Assembly (NCBI GenBank): GCA_017403345.1
Contig: JAFQOH010000236.1
Location: 1 to 64,000, forward strand
Source of the DNA: RGIG3701 sp017403345
GTDB taxonomy: Bacteria > Planctomycetota > Planctomycetia > Pirellulales > Thermoguttaceae
DNA length: 64,000 bases
Direction: 5' to 3'
Shown: positions 51,985 through 60,185 of the stretch, in pieces
Numbering within the stretch: position 1 is the first letter of the stretch
How the letters are laid out: every line of letters begins with the position of its first letter
The notes under the pieces: generated by a model
Told to the model about the DNA's origin: nothing
The model's input: only the letters and a program-made list of their open reading frames with translations
The model's database searches: none
Translations under genes and position numbers: made by a program

Positions 51985-52155
51985 TAAAATTTTTCGTGAA
52001 GTCTGTTTCTTTTCGTGCTTTTCGTGAAATTCGTGTCAGGATACGTTCCCTGCCTTCCTCTTTTTTCCTTTTCAGTGTGTTTCTATGTCTCTTCTGCGCA
52101 TTCAGTGGTGAGATCGGAACTTGGATCGGTACGTACTTTCCGGAAGATCCGACTT
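51985..52155. repeat. dispersed mosaic repeat, copy C
   Basis: TTTTCGTGAAATTCGTGTCA, ACGTTCCCTGCC, then TTTTCAGTGTGTTTC, CATTCAGTGGTGAGATCGGA and ACTTTCCGGAAGATCC, in the same order as the right half of copy B (18.75-18.9 kb). No gene is visible in the gap. Confidence 0.65.
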
Positions 52156-52211
52156 TTTTGGCAAATTTCCAAAACTTTTCTCTAATTTTGAAAATATTCG
52201 TTTCTCCTTCC

Positions 52212-52240
52212 TTGCATAAAAAGGCGATTTGTGCTAAAAT
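52212..52240 (+). promoter_or_regulatory. promoter of the glycerol-3-phosphate operon
   Basis: TTGCAT (52212-52217), 17 bp, TAAAAT (52235-52240), 70 bp before the glpT ATG. Confidence 0.65.
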
Positions 52241-52309
52241 GAACAGTATATCGTTTTTTGAATGCGTTTCAATTTTTCACGGTGCCCTCAGAGAACTTTG
52301 GAGAAAATC

Positions 52310-54037
52310 ATGCGTTCCCTTTTGACCCCGCCCCCCGCGGCGCCTCCCATTCCGGAAGATCAGATCCCAAGTACTTACCAACGCTATCGTTGGCAGGTCT
52401 TCACCGGGATCTTCATCGGATATGCTGCCTACTATCTCCTACGCAAAAATATCCAGCTGGCGGGTCCGTACCTTACGGATTTCGGCTTCACGAAAAGTGA
52501 CCTCGGGTTTGCGTTTTCCGGCGTGGCGATCTCTTACGGATTGAGCAAATTTTTGATGGGGACGGTCTCGGATCGAAGCAATGCACGCAATTTTCTCAGC
52601 ATTGGGCTGGTCATCACCGCGCTGCTCACGATACTTGCCGGTTTCTTCTGCAGTTCCGCTTGGATCGGTGATGTGAAGACCACGAAGAGTGAGCATATCG
52701 CCACTGTGCAGTTCGTGGAAGAGGCGAACAGTAAAGAAAATATCGCGAAAGTGAAGATCCTTGAACTAAAGCCCGTCACTGACGCAAACGCTGGTGCGAA
52801 TCTCACGAAAATGGAATTCGTCGAAAATGAGAGCACCAAAGGGATGCTTGCCAATGAGAATGTCATTGAAGTGCGGGTTCTAAAACCGAAAAAGACGCAA
52901 GCGGAAAGTGCGGCCGTGAATAAAACGGCTGCGGAAAGTGCGGCCGTGAATAAAACGGCTGCGGAAAGTGATGATGCGGATGTGAAGCTTGCGGATGTGA
53001 AGCTCGCGGTGGTGAATATCAATGAAAGCAAGAAAAGCTCTATTCTCATCATCTGGTTCGGCATCCAGCTCCTGATCGGCTGGTTCGGCGGATGCGGATG
53101 GCCTCCGTGTGGGCGCGTCATGACGCACTGGTTCTCCTTGAAGGAACGCGGACGCACAATTGCCGTTTGGAATGTCGCGCATAATGTCGGCGGCGGTCTC
53201 ATCGCTCCCATCACGGCATTTGGCGTCGGTATTTTCGGCCTCCTTCACTGGGAGTACGGTGTTTTCTACCTCCCGGCCGTCATTGCGATCGGTGTTGCTT
53301 TCATTGCCTGGCTTCTCATCCGTGACACGCCGCAATCCTGCGGTCTCCCCTCCATCGAGCACTTTACAAACGACTTTCCGCCCGAATATTCCGAAAAAAA
53401 CGAGCAGGAACTCAGTATGTACGAGATCATTTTCAAATACATCCTGAACAATCGGGTCCTTTGGTTGCTCGGGATCGCCAACGCTTTCATTTACCTGCTC
53501 CGGTACGGCATTGGCGACTGGGCGCCGACGTATCTTGCGGAGGCGAAGCACTACGACATTCACGAATCCGCGTGGGCTTACTTCCTCTACGAATTCGCCG
53601 CGATCCCCGGCACGCTCATCTGCGGGTGGCTTAGCGACACGAAATTTAAAGGCCGGCATGCCGTCACGTCCATCGTCTTCATGGCACTGACGATCCCATT
53701 CCTTCTCCTTTACTGGCTGAATCCGCTGGATGCGAAGTGGCTCGATTTCCTCTCGCTCATCATCCTTGGCTTCCTCATTTACGGTCCGGTCATGCTCATC
53801 GGTGTGCTCGCCCTTGAGATCGCACCGAAGAAAGCCTCCGGAAGTTCTGCCGGATTTATGAGTGTCTGGGGCTACTTCGTTGGGACCGCATTTTTCGCGA
53901 ACTACCTGATGGGGCTCATCTCCGACAAATTTGACTGGGACGGCGGCTTCATCTTCCTTTGTGCCGGATGCGTTTTGTCGATCATTTTCCTTACTATCGC
54001 GGCGATCGCGCACAGGAATTACCAGATCGAAAAATAA
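52310..54037 (+). CDS. glpT: glycerol-3-phosphate transporter, GlpT-like, with loop insertion
   Basis: GlpT exchanges glycerol-3-phosphate for inorganic phosphate. From the ATG at 52310 the protein has 575 residues, about 120 longer than usual. Family motifs are intact: YAAYYLLRKN, SYGLSKFLMGTVSDRSNAR, GGCGWPPCGRVMTHWFSLKE and KGRHAVTSIVF. Between TM3 (GLVITALLTILAGFF) and TM4 (ILIIWFGIQLLIGWFGG), where E. coli GlpT has a short periplasmic loop, sit about 115 polar residues containing strand-like repeats (IATVQFVEEA, LTKMEFVENE) and two copies of AESAAVNKTA. The following genes metabolise glycerol-3-phosphate, supporting the substrate. Confidence 0.9.
   Translation: MRSLLTPPPAAPPIPEDQIPSTYQRYRWQVFTGIFIGYAAYYLLRKNIQLAGPYLTDFGFTKSDLGFAFSGVAISYGLSKFLMGTVSDRSNARNFLSIGLVITALLTILAGFFCSSAWIGDVKTTKSEHIATVQFVEEANSKENIAKVKILELKPVTDANAGANLTKMEFVENESTKGMLANENVIEVRVLKPKKTQAESAAVNKTAAESAAVNKTAAESDDADVKLADVKLAVVNINESKKSSILIIWFGIQLLIGWFGGCGWPPCGRVMTHWFSLKERGRTIAVWNVAHNVGGGLIAPITAFGVGIFGLLHWEYGVFYLPAVIAIGVAFIAWLLIRDTPQSCGLPSIEHFTNDFPPEYSEKNEQELSMYEIIFKYILNNRVLWLLGIANAFIYLLRYGIGDWAPTYLAEAKHYDIHESAWAYFLYEFAAIPGTLICGWLSDTKFKGRHAVTSIVFMALTIPFLLLYWLNPLDAKWLDFLSLIILGFLIYGPVMLIGVLALEIAPKKASGSSAGFMSVWGYFVGTAFFANYLMGLISDKFDWDGGFIFLCAGCVLSIIFLTIAAIAHRNYQIEK
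52890..52975. repeat. 30-bp coding repeat in glpT
   Basis: Two adjacent, nearly identical 30-bp units (GCGGAAAGTGCGGCCGTGAA plus TAAAACGGCT) encode AESAAVNKTA, with a partial third copy (GCGGAAAGTGATG) after them. Confidence 0.85.
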
Positions 54038-54136
54038 AAAACGTTCATGTTTCGAAACGCTGGGAAGCCGATTCTGACCGCGTGTCCCGTTTCTCCGCGT
54101 TTCATTCCCCATTCATCAACTAACCCATTTGAAATC

Positions 54137-55555
54137 ATGAAAGACCTCATCATTATCGGAGCCGGAGCCATTGGCTCCGCTACGGCGCGGACGCTGGCGC
54201 AGTATGAGCTTGACATTCTGGTCCTTGAAAAAGAAAGCGACGTCGGCGAAGTCACTTCCTCCGCTAACTCCGCCATCGTTCACTCCGGATACGACCCAGT
54301 CCCCGGCAGTGAAAAAGCCGCTATGAATGTGCGCGGAAACATCCTCTACGATCAAATGTGCGAGGAACTCGATATCGACATGCGGAAGATCGGCTCGCTG
54401 ACCATTGCCACGAACGACGAAGAAGTCGAGATCCTCCGCGGGCTTGAAGAACGCGGCAGGCTCAACGGTGTGCCGGTCCAGATGCTCAGCCGGGAAGAAA
54501 CGCTCGCACTGGAGCCGAATCTCACGCCGGAAGTCAAACTCGCGCTTCTCGCGCCGACCGCCGGGATCGTGAACACGTTCGAGCTGAGTGTCGCCCTGAT
54601 GGAAAATGCCATGGACAATGGCGTCAAACTCAACCTGAACGAAGCCGTCACGGGCATTCGTGCCATCGAGGGGGGGTACGAGGTCACGACAAACCGCGCG
54701 GTTTACCAGACCCGGGCCGTCGTTAATGCCGCCGGTCTCTTTTCCGACGAGATCAACAATTTCGTGAATCCCGTCAAATACGAGATCCAGCCGCGAAAGG
54801 GCGAGTATTTCGTTCTCGATCATTTTGATCCGAATTTCATCCGCCACACCATCTTCACGGTCCCATCCTCGAAAGGGAAAGGGATCCTCGTCAGTCCCAC
54901 GACGCACGGCAACTACATTCTGGGACCGTCTGCGGAATTCGTCGAAGAAAAAGACGACTACTCGACCGACGGCGAAACACTTGCGCAGGTCCTGGCCACC
55001 GCGAAAAAACTCGTGCCGTCGATCCCGATGAATCAGGTCATCCGTGAGTTCTCCGGTCTGCGTGCGGTCGAAAAAAGCGGACACTTCATCATTGAAGAGT
55101 CGCTTCCCGGCTTCGTCAACCTCGTCGGCATCCAGTCCCCCGGTCTAACGTCCTGCCCGGCCATTGCGGAGGAAGTCGTTAAATTCCTCTCTAACACGAT
55201 GGAGATGAAGAAAAAGGAAGATTTCAACCCGCGCCGCCGTCCTATGGTCCGCCTGAACCGCATGACGCCGGAAGAAAGAGCGGAATTCGTCAAGAAAAAC
55301 CCGAAATTTGGAAACATCATCTGCCGCTGCGAGATGGTCTCGGAAGGCGAAGTGCTCGACTGCATTCACCGAAACTGCGGCGCGGCGACCATTCGCGGAG
55401 TCAAACGCCGTGTCCGTCCCGGAATGGGAAAGTGTCAGGGCGGATTTTGCCAGCCGCGCATCATCAAGATCCTCGCGAGAGAATTGGGCATCAAAAACGA
55501 AGACGTACGGATGAAGTCCCCCGGCTCCTTCATTCTGATGGGTGAAACGAAATAG
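54137..55555 (+). CDS. glpA: GlpA-like FAD-dependent glycerol-3-phosphate dehydrogenase
   Basis: From the ATG at 54137 the protein has 472 residues. It opens with the FAD-binding LIIIGAGAIGSATARTLAQY motif and is a DAO-type oxidoreductase to about 370. The C-terminal segment (about 395-445) has CRCEMVSEGEVLDCIHRNCG and GKCQGGFC, a BFD-like [2Fe-2S] site. This layout matches glycerol-3-phosphate dehydrogenases of anaerobes, encoded next to a NAD(P)/FAD oxidoreductase and a DUF1667 protein, as here. It would oxidise glycerol-3-phosphate to dihydroxyacetone phosphate. Its upstream neighbour is GlpT, giving a coherent operon. Confidence 0.88.
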   Translation: MKDLIIIGAGAIGSATARTLAQYELDILVLEKESDVGEVTSSANSAIVHSGYDPVPGSEKAAMNVRGNILYDQMCEELDIDMRKIGSLTIATNDEEVEILRGLEERGRLNGVPVQMLSREETLALEPNLTPEVKLALLAPTAGIVNTFELSVALMENAMDNGVKLNLNEAVTGIRAIEGGYEVTTNRAVYQTRAVVNAAGLFSDEINNFVNPVKYEIQPRKGEYFVLDHFDPNFIRHTIFTVPSSKGKGILVSPTTHGNYILGPSAEFVEEKDDYSTDGETLAQVLATAKKLVPSIPMNQVIREFSGLRAVEKSGHFIIEESLPGFVNLVGIQSPGLTSCPAIAEEVVKFLSNTMEMKKKEDFNPRRRPMVRLNRMTPEERAEFVKKNPKFGNIICRCEMVSEGEVLDCIHRNCGAATIRGVKRRVRPGMGKCQGGFCQPRIIKILARELGIKNEDVRMKSPGSFILMGETK

Positions 55556-55609
55556 CATCTTCTCCTCCCGAACTTCTTCGGTCAGGGAGACTTCAAAAAA
55601 GGAAAGCAA

Positions 55610-56887
55610 ATGGAAACGAAACAGTACGATTTGATCATCATCGGCGGCGGATCCGCTGGACTCGCTGCCGCGATTGCCGCCGCGGATCACGGCGTTGAAA
55701 AGATCCTGATCCTTGAAAAAGAAGATGAAGCCGGCGGGATCCTTCTTCAGTGTATCCACAATGGGTTCGGTCTTCACCGATTCAAGGAAGAGCTGACCGG
55801 TCCGGAATATGCTGCGCGATTCGCCAGAGAAGCGGAAAAACGCAGCGGGATCGAAATCAAGGTCCGCTCCATGGTCTTGAAGATCACGGCAGAAAAAGAG
55901 GTCCACTACTCCAGCGAAGCGGAAGGCTACTGCGTCGTACAGGGCAAGGCGATCGTCTGTGCGACGGGATGCAGTGAACGTACCCGCGGCGCGATCAAGA
56001 TCCCCGGCGACCGTCCCACCGGCGTCATGACGGCGGGTTTGGCACAGCGTTACCTGAATATCGACGGCTACTTCGTCGGAAAAAAAGTCTTCATCCTCGG
56101 CTCCGGCGACATTGGGCTGATCATGGCGCGCCGCATGACGCTTGAGGGAAGCAAAGTCCTCGGTGTCGCGGAACTCATGCCCTACTCGAACGGTCTGACG
56201 CGAAATATCGTCCAGTGTCTGAACGATTTCGACATTCCGCTTTACCTGAGCCATACCGTGAAGAAGATCATCGGAAAAGAACGACTCGAAAAGATCGTTC
56301 TGGCGCAGGTGGACGAAAAATTCCAGTTCGTTCCCGGCACGGATCAGGAATTTGAGGTGGATACGCTGCTTCTTTCCGTGGGGCTGATTCCCTCGAATCC
56401 GCTTCTGACGGAAATCGGCGTCCAGATCCACCCGAAAACCGGCGGACCGCTCGTTGACGAAAATATGCAGACGTCCATTCCCGGCATTTTCAGCTGCGGG
56501 AACTCGCTTCATGTCCACGATCTGGTCGACTTCGTGAGTATGGAAGGCGAAACGGCCGGAATCGCGGCGGCGCAGTTCATTCAGGGAACGTTGGCGACCT
56601 CTGAAGACGTCATTTGCACGGAACCCGGTCCGGGAGTTGGCTATCTGCTGCCGGCATCTCTGCATTGCGGAAAAGACGCGGACGGAAAAGAGAACGATTT
56701 CGTCCTGAAATTCCGTGTTCAGAAACCGTTCCAGAACGTTTCGCTCGTCGTGAAGCAGAACGGTCAGATCCTGAAAAAAGTCAAAAAAGCGTTTCTGATC
56801 CCGGCGGAAATGGAGAATTTAACGATTCGGCAGGCTGACCTGCTGGAGAAGAGCGGCGTCCTGTCTGTGGAGGTGTCCAATGAGTGA
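55610..56887 (+). CDS. FAD-dependent pyridine nucleotide-disulfide oxidoreductase, GlpB-like role
   Basis: The 425-residue protein has two Rossmann folds: FAD site LIIIGGGSAGLAAAIAAADH and NAD(P) site KVFILGSGDIGLIMARR (near 160-176), plus CATGCSERTRGAIKIPGDRP and the FAD-closing SCGNSLHVHDLVDFV near 302. It probably passes electrons between the GlpA-like subunit and a carrier. It overlaps the DUF1667 gene by 8 bp, indicating translational coupling. GGAAAGCAA precedes the ATG. No membrane subunit (GlpC) is present, so the electron acceptor is unclear. Confidence 0.88.
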   Translation: METKQYDLIIIGGGSAGLAAAIAAADHGVEKILILEKEDEAGGILLQCIHNGFGLHRFKEELTGPEYAARFAREAEKRSGIEIKVRSMVLKITAEKEVHYSSEAEGYCVVQGKAIVCATGCSERTRGAIKIPGDRPTGVMTAGLAQRYLNIDGYFVGKKVFILGSGDIGLIMARRMTLEGSKVLGVAELMPYSNGLTRNIVQCLNDFDIPLYLSHTVKKIIGKERLEKIVLAQVDEKFQFVPGTDQEFEVDTLLLSVGLIPSNPLLTEIGVQIHPKTGGPLVDENMQTSIPGIFSCGNSLHVHDLVDFVSMEGETAGIAAAQFIQGTLATSEDVICTEPGPGVGYLLPASLHCGKDADGKENDFVLKFRVQKPFQNVSLVVKQNGQILKKVKKAFLIPAEMENLTIRQADLLEKSGVLSVEVSNE

Positions 56888-57242
56888 GAAAAAAGAACTG
56901 ATCTGCATCGTCTGCCCGCGCGGCTGCCATCTGACCGTGGATGAAAACATGAACGTGACGGGAAATTTCTGCAAACGGGGCGAAGTATACGGGAAAAATG
57001 AGGTCACGAATCCCACCCGGACCATCACTTCCACCGTGAAGATCGCTGGCGGAACCATTCCGCGTCTCCCGGTCAAGACGTCCCAGCCGATCCCGAAAGG
57101 ACGCATTTTCGACGTCATGGCAGAGATCGACCGACTTACCGTTCAGGCTCCCGTCGAAATGAACGCGGTCTTGCTTCCCAACGTTTTGGGGACCGGGGCG
57201 GACATTCTCGCAACGCGTGAAATCGCTGCCGCCAATTCCTGA
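56880..57242 (+). CDS. DUF1667 Cys-rich protein
   Basis: The 120-residue protein matches DUF1667: ELICIVCPRGCHLTVD near the N-terminus, TGNFCKRGEVYGKNE, and IPRLPVKTSQPIPKGRIFDV. Four Cys residues in CxxC and GxxC contexts suggest an iron-sulfur or zinc site. In many anaerobes it is encoded with a GlpA-like dehydrogenase and an FAD oxidoreductase and is thought to be an electron-transfer subunit. It overlaps the preceding gene by 8 bp (ATG inside the last codons), with GGAGGTGTCC as ribosome site. Confidence 0.9.
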   Translation: MSEKKELICIVCPRGCHLTVDENMNVTGNFCKRGEVYGKNEVTNPTRTITSTVKIAGGTIPRLPVKTSQPIPKGRIFDVMAEIDRLTVQAPVEMNAVLLPNVLGTGADILATREIAAANS

Positions 57243-57590
57243 GATCCTTCAGATCGGCAAGCGTGCTGCGTTTTTGGCTTCCTGGTGCGGAAGTGGATTC
57301 AAAAAGCCCCCCTCTCATGGGAAAACGTCTCAAAAAGTAAAACGGGGCGGTCAATACGGCCGGCCCCGTATCGTACTTCCGTACCAAGGCCTCTCCCCTT
57401 CCTGTTGGTTGCTGACCATCTGAAACAGGCAAAATATTTCGACGTGAATTTCAAAGAAAACGCAAATTACGCCAACTGTTTTAAATTTTTTAAGAATTCT
57501 TCGTGAATTTTACGTCACTTCTCTCTTTTCGCGTTTCTCTTCTGTGCGTGTGAAATTTCCGTCCCCCGAGCGGCACATGGAAGAGGAGCA
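57243..57590. other. gene-free gap with weak repeat copy
   Basis: No gene recognised. Near 57435-57560 TTCGACGTGAATTTCAAAG, TTCGTGAATTTTACGTCAC and TTCTCTTCTGTGCG recall a decayed version of the dispersed mosaic repeat. A hairpin without clear T tract lies near 57300-57360. Confidence 0.35.
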
Positions 57591-57640
57591 AAAAAAGCCC
57601 CCCTTTCACCATTTGCGATTGCGAAAGAGGGGACGTTGCA
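57591..57640 (-). terminator. intrinsic terminator of the first PEP-CTERM gene
   Basis: Minus-strand CCCCTCTTTC and GAAAGGGGGG flank a short loop, followed by CTTTTTTT. It lies just beyond the stop at 57661. Confidence 0.6.
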
Positions 57641-57660
57641 GTTTCTCAGGAAAATTTCGG

Positions 57661-60123
57661 TCAGTTCTTCTTTCTCTTCACCGCCAGGATCCCAAGAGTT
57701 CCGAAAACCAGAAGTACCCACGTTGCAGGTTCCGGAACGCCGGAACTGTCTGCCGAATTAAAGTTCAGCTGGTAGGCGAAACCATCGTCGAGAGTGACGA
57801 GGTCGGCGAAAATTTCCAAACCAGCTTCTGGAAGAAGAGCTTCCGGAACTTCAACTTGGATCTTTTCGGGGCCCTCGATCGTCGCAGACGTCACGAGATT
57901 CAAAACTCCGAGGTCCGTCAGGTCGAATGTATCGTCCGTCGTGAAGCGGAAGACCGCGTCGTCCGCGAAAACGGACGCGCCCGTCACGTCGATCTGCGAA
58001 ACGTCAAGCGTTCCGTCATCCAAAAGTTCGATCGTCAATTCCTGCGTACCGTTGAGCGTGAAGGTGTTCATGGCGAAATCGTTTTCCGCACGCAGGACAG
58101 CTCCGGCATCGACCGTCACGTTCGCCTGCGGGAAGCTCGCGCCGTTGGTGAGAGTCACTTTTCCTGCCTTGACTCCAAAATCCTTGCGAAAATCATTCTG
58201 CGGATTGCTCAAGACCAGCTCACCGGCGCCGATTTTATTCAGATTTCCCGTTTGATTATTGTGGAAATACGAGTACAGTTTGCCGGACAAAAGCATTTTG
58301 CTCGCTGCATCCTGTACGTCGATACTTACCGTGTCAGTGAAAATATTCAGCTGTCTGGCAGAAATCGTCGTTTCGGCATTCGCGCCGGTCAGTGTGAGTT
58401 TCGCACCGCCGCCGCGCAGCCAGAACTGTCCGGTTCCTGTGATGTCGCCGCCGCCGATGAAGGTGATGCCGCGGCTGTTTCCGATGGAAGTGTCGTCGCC
58501 GTTGATCTCGATCCGGGATCCATCGTAGACGGTGACTGCGGCAGAATGGTCGCCGACCGCCTTGCGGGCATCCAGTTTCAGGACGGCTGCCGCGCCGGAT
58601 TCAGAACCGACGGTGATCGGAGCGTTTAGTGCGATCGTCGAGTTCTGTTTGCTCAGCGTCAGCGTACCGCCGGTAACGGTGATGCTGGAAAACTGGTTCG
58701 AGCCGGAGAACGTCGGCGTTCCGCCCGAAACGAGCAGCGCACCGGTCGCCGTGTTGTTCGCGGTGAAGGATGGGTTGCCGTACGCGACGGTAACGTTGAG
58801 TTTCCCGCCGTTTTCGCCGTCAGAAATGACTCCGGAGAACGTGCCGTTTCCTTTTTCGTTGGCCGTGCCGAGCGTGAATGTATGGGCCTGTCCTTCGGCC
58901 GCACTCCCCATGATCTTACCGGAAACGCTTCCGCCGCCAAGTCCGAAGTTCGCGTCTGCGGTGAGGGTGATCGTCCCGGAAATCGTTCCGCTGCAATGCC
59001 GAATAGCACCGCGGTTTTCTCCATTGCCGGTTCCTGCGATCCTGATTGCGTTGGGGATCGTACCGACCTGGCCGGAGGTAAAGATCTGGGCACCGGAAAG
59101 GACTTCAAGCGTGATCTCCGGATCAGAGGTCAATTTGTTTCCGTTACCTAAATTCAGTTTGGTCGAACCGCCGCCAGACGCGATCTGGATAGTACCGGTG
59201 AAATCGTCAAAATTCCCGCTGGTCACGACCGCGTTGCTGTTCGTCGGCGTGAGTTTGACGGTCCCGCCGCCAGTGAAGGTCATGTTCGCGAAATTGGAGC
59301 CTGAATTGCTGAAGTTCATCTCCAAACGTCCGCCATCGTTGATCTGGTAATTTCCGGCAACGCGGGCAGCATCGCCAAGTTTCGCAACTGCGTTTGCGTT
59401 GACGGTCAATCCGCCGGTGAAGGTGTTCGCAGCGTTGAACGTTGGTGTCCCGTACGCGACGACGACCGCAAGTTTCCCGCCATTCGCGCCGTCAGAGATC
59501 ACGCCGTTGAAGGCGGCATTGAGAGCCGTAGGCGCTGTTCCGAGCGTCAGTGTCTGAGTCTCCCCCGAGGCTGCACTTCCGGAGATCGTACCGTTTGCCC
59601 TTCCGGTTTCGAGACCGAACGTCGTATTTCCTTTGAGGTAAATGTCGCCGGAGATCGTATTTGAAAGGCGGATCGCACCGCGGTTTTCCTGATTTCCGCT
59701 TCCGCTGCCGATGACGTACACGTCATTTTCCAAAACGCTGTTGACGTAGATCGACGCCCCGTCGGTAATGTCGAGCGTAATGTTCGCATTAGAAGAAAAT
59801 GTGCTGGATTCGGAATTGACCTTGACGCCGTACGGAGCATCCGCAGCATTCTGAAAACGGATCGTACCGGTAAAATTATCAAAATTGGATGCAACTCGCG
59901 TGTCGGACTTGGTCAACGTGAGGATCAGTGTGCCGGCTCCGGTGAACGTGTGCGCATCAATGACTCCAGTTGCGGCCGTCAGGGTGAATTCCTGCGTCGT
60001 TCCTTCCGGAATGTCGATCGTGTCCGCGACGAGTGAACCTGCCGGAACTGCGGCGGCAGCGGTGAAAGCGGCAGCCGCAAGGGTACGGAGGAAACGATGA
60101 ACGGATCGCTGATTTTTTTTCAT
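57661..60123 (-). CDS. PEP-CTERM surface protein with autotransporter-like repeats, copy 1
   Basis: The 820-residue protein has a signal peptide (about 1-32, KKNQRSVHRFLRTLAAAAFT), a long beta-rich body and a C-terminal PEP-CTERM sorting signal: VPEPATWVLLVFGTLGILAV then KRKKN. The body contains repeated blocks such as SGSAASGETQTLTLGTA and SDGANGGKLAVVVAYGTPTF near 190-240, with a second set near 395-465 (MGSAAEGQAHTFTLGTANE, SDGENGGKLNVTVAYGNPSF), giving an internal duplication of about 200 residues. Such beta-helix proteins are usually exported and retained via an EpsH-type exosortase, which is not in this window. Function probably adhesion or glycan contact. Confidence 0.88.
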   Translation of the reverse strand: MKKNQRSVHRFLRTLAAAAFTAAAAVPAGSLVADTIDIPEGTTQEFTLTAATGVIDAHTFTGAGTLILTLTKSDTRVASNFDNFTGTIRFQNAADAPYGVKVNSESSTFSSNANITLDITDGASIYVNSVLENDVYVIGSGSGNQENRGAIRLSNTISGDIYLKGNTTFGLETGRANGTISGSAASGETQTLTLGTAPTALNAAFNGVISDGANGGKLAVVVAYGTPTFNAANTFTGGLTVNANAVAKLGDAARVAGNYQINDGGRLEMNFSNSGSNFANMTFTGGGTVKLTPTNSNAVVTSGNFDDFTGTIQIASGGGSTKLNLGNGNKLTSDPEITLEVLSGAQIFTSGQVGTIPNAIRIAGTGNGENRGAIRHCSGTISGTITLTADANFGLGGGSVSGKIMGSAAEGQAHTFTLGTANEKGNGTFSGVISDGENGGKLNVTVAYGNPSFTANNTATGALLVSGGTPTFSGSNQFSSITVTGGTLTLSKQNSTIALNAPITVGSESGAAAVLKLDARKAVGDHSAAVTVYDGSRIEINGDDTSIGNSRGITFIGGGDITGTGQFWLRGGGAKLTLTGANAETTISARQLNIFTDTVSIDVQDAASKMLLSGKLYSYFHNNQTGNLNKIGAGELVLSNPQNDFRKDFGVKAGKVTLTNGASFPQANVTVDAGAVLRAENDFAMNTFTLNGTQELTIELLDDGTLDVSQIDVTGASVFADDAVFRFTTDDTFDLTDLGVLNLVTSATIEGPEKIQVEVPEALLPEAGLEIFADLVTLDDGFAYQLNFNSADSSGVPEPATWVLLVFGTLGILAVKRKKN

Positions 60124-60185
60124 GGTCGATTCGCTTTCAAGTATTCAAACAGGCTAAAAAATGGTTAAACGAAATATTCTCCGTG

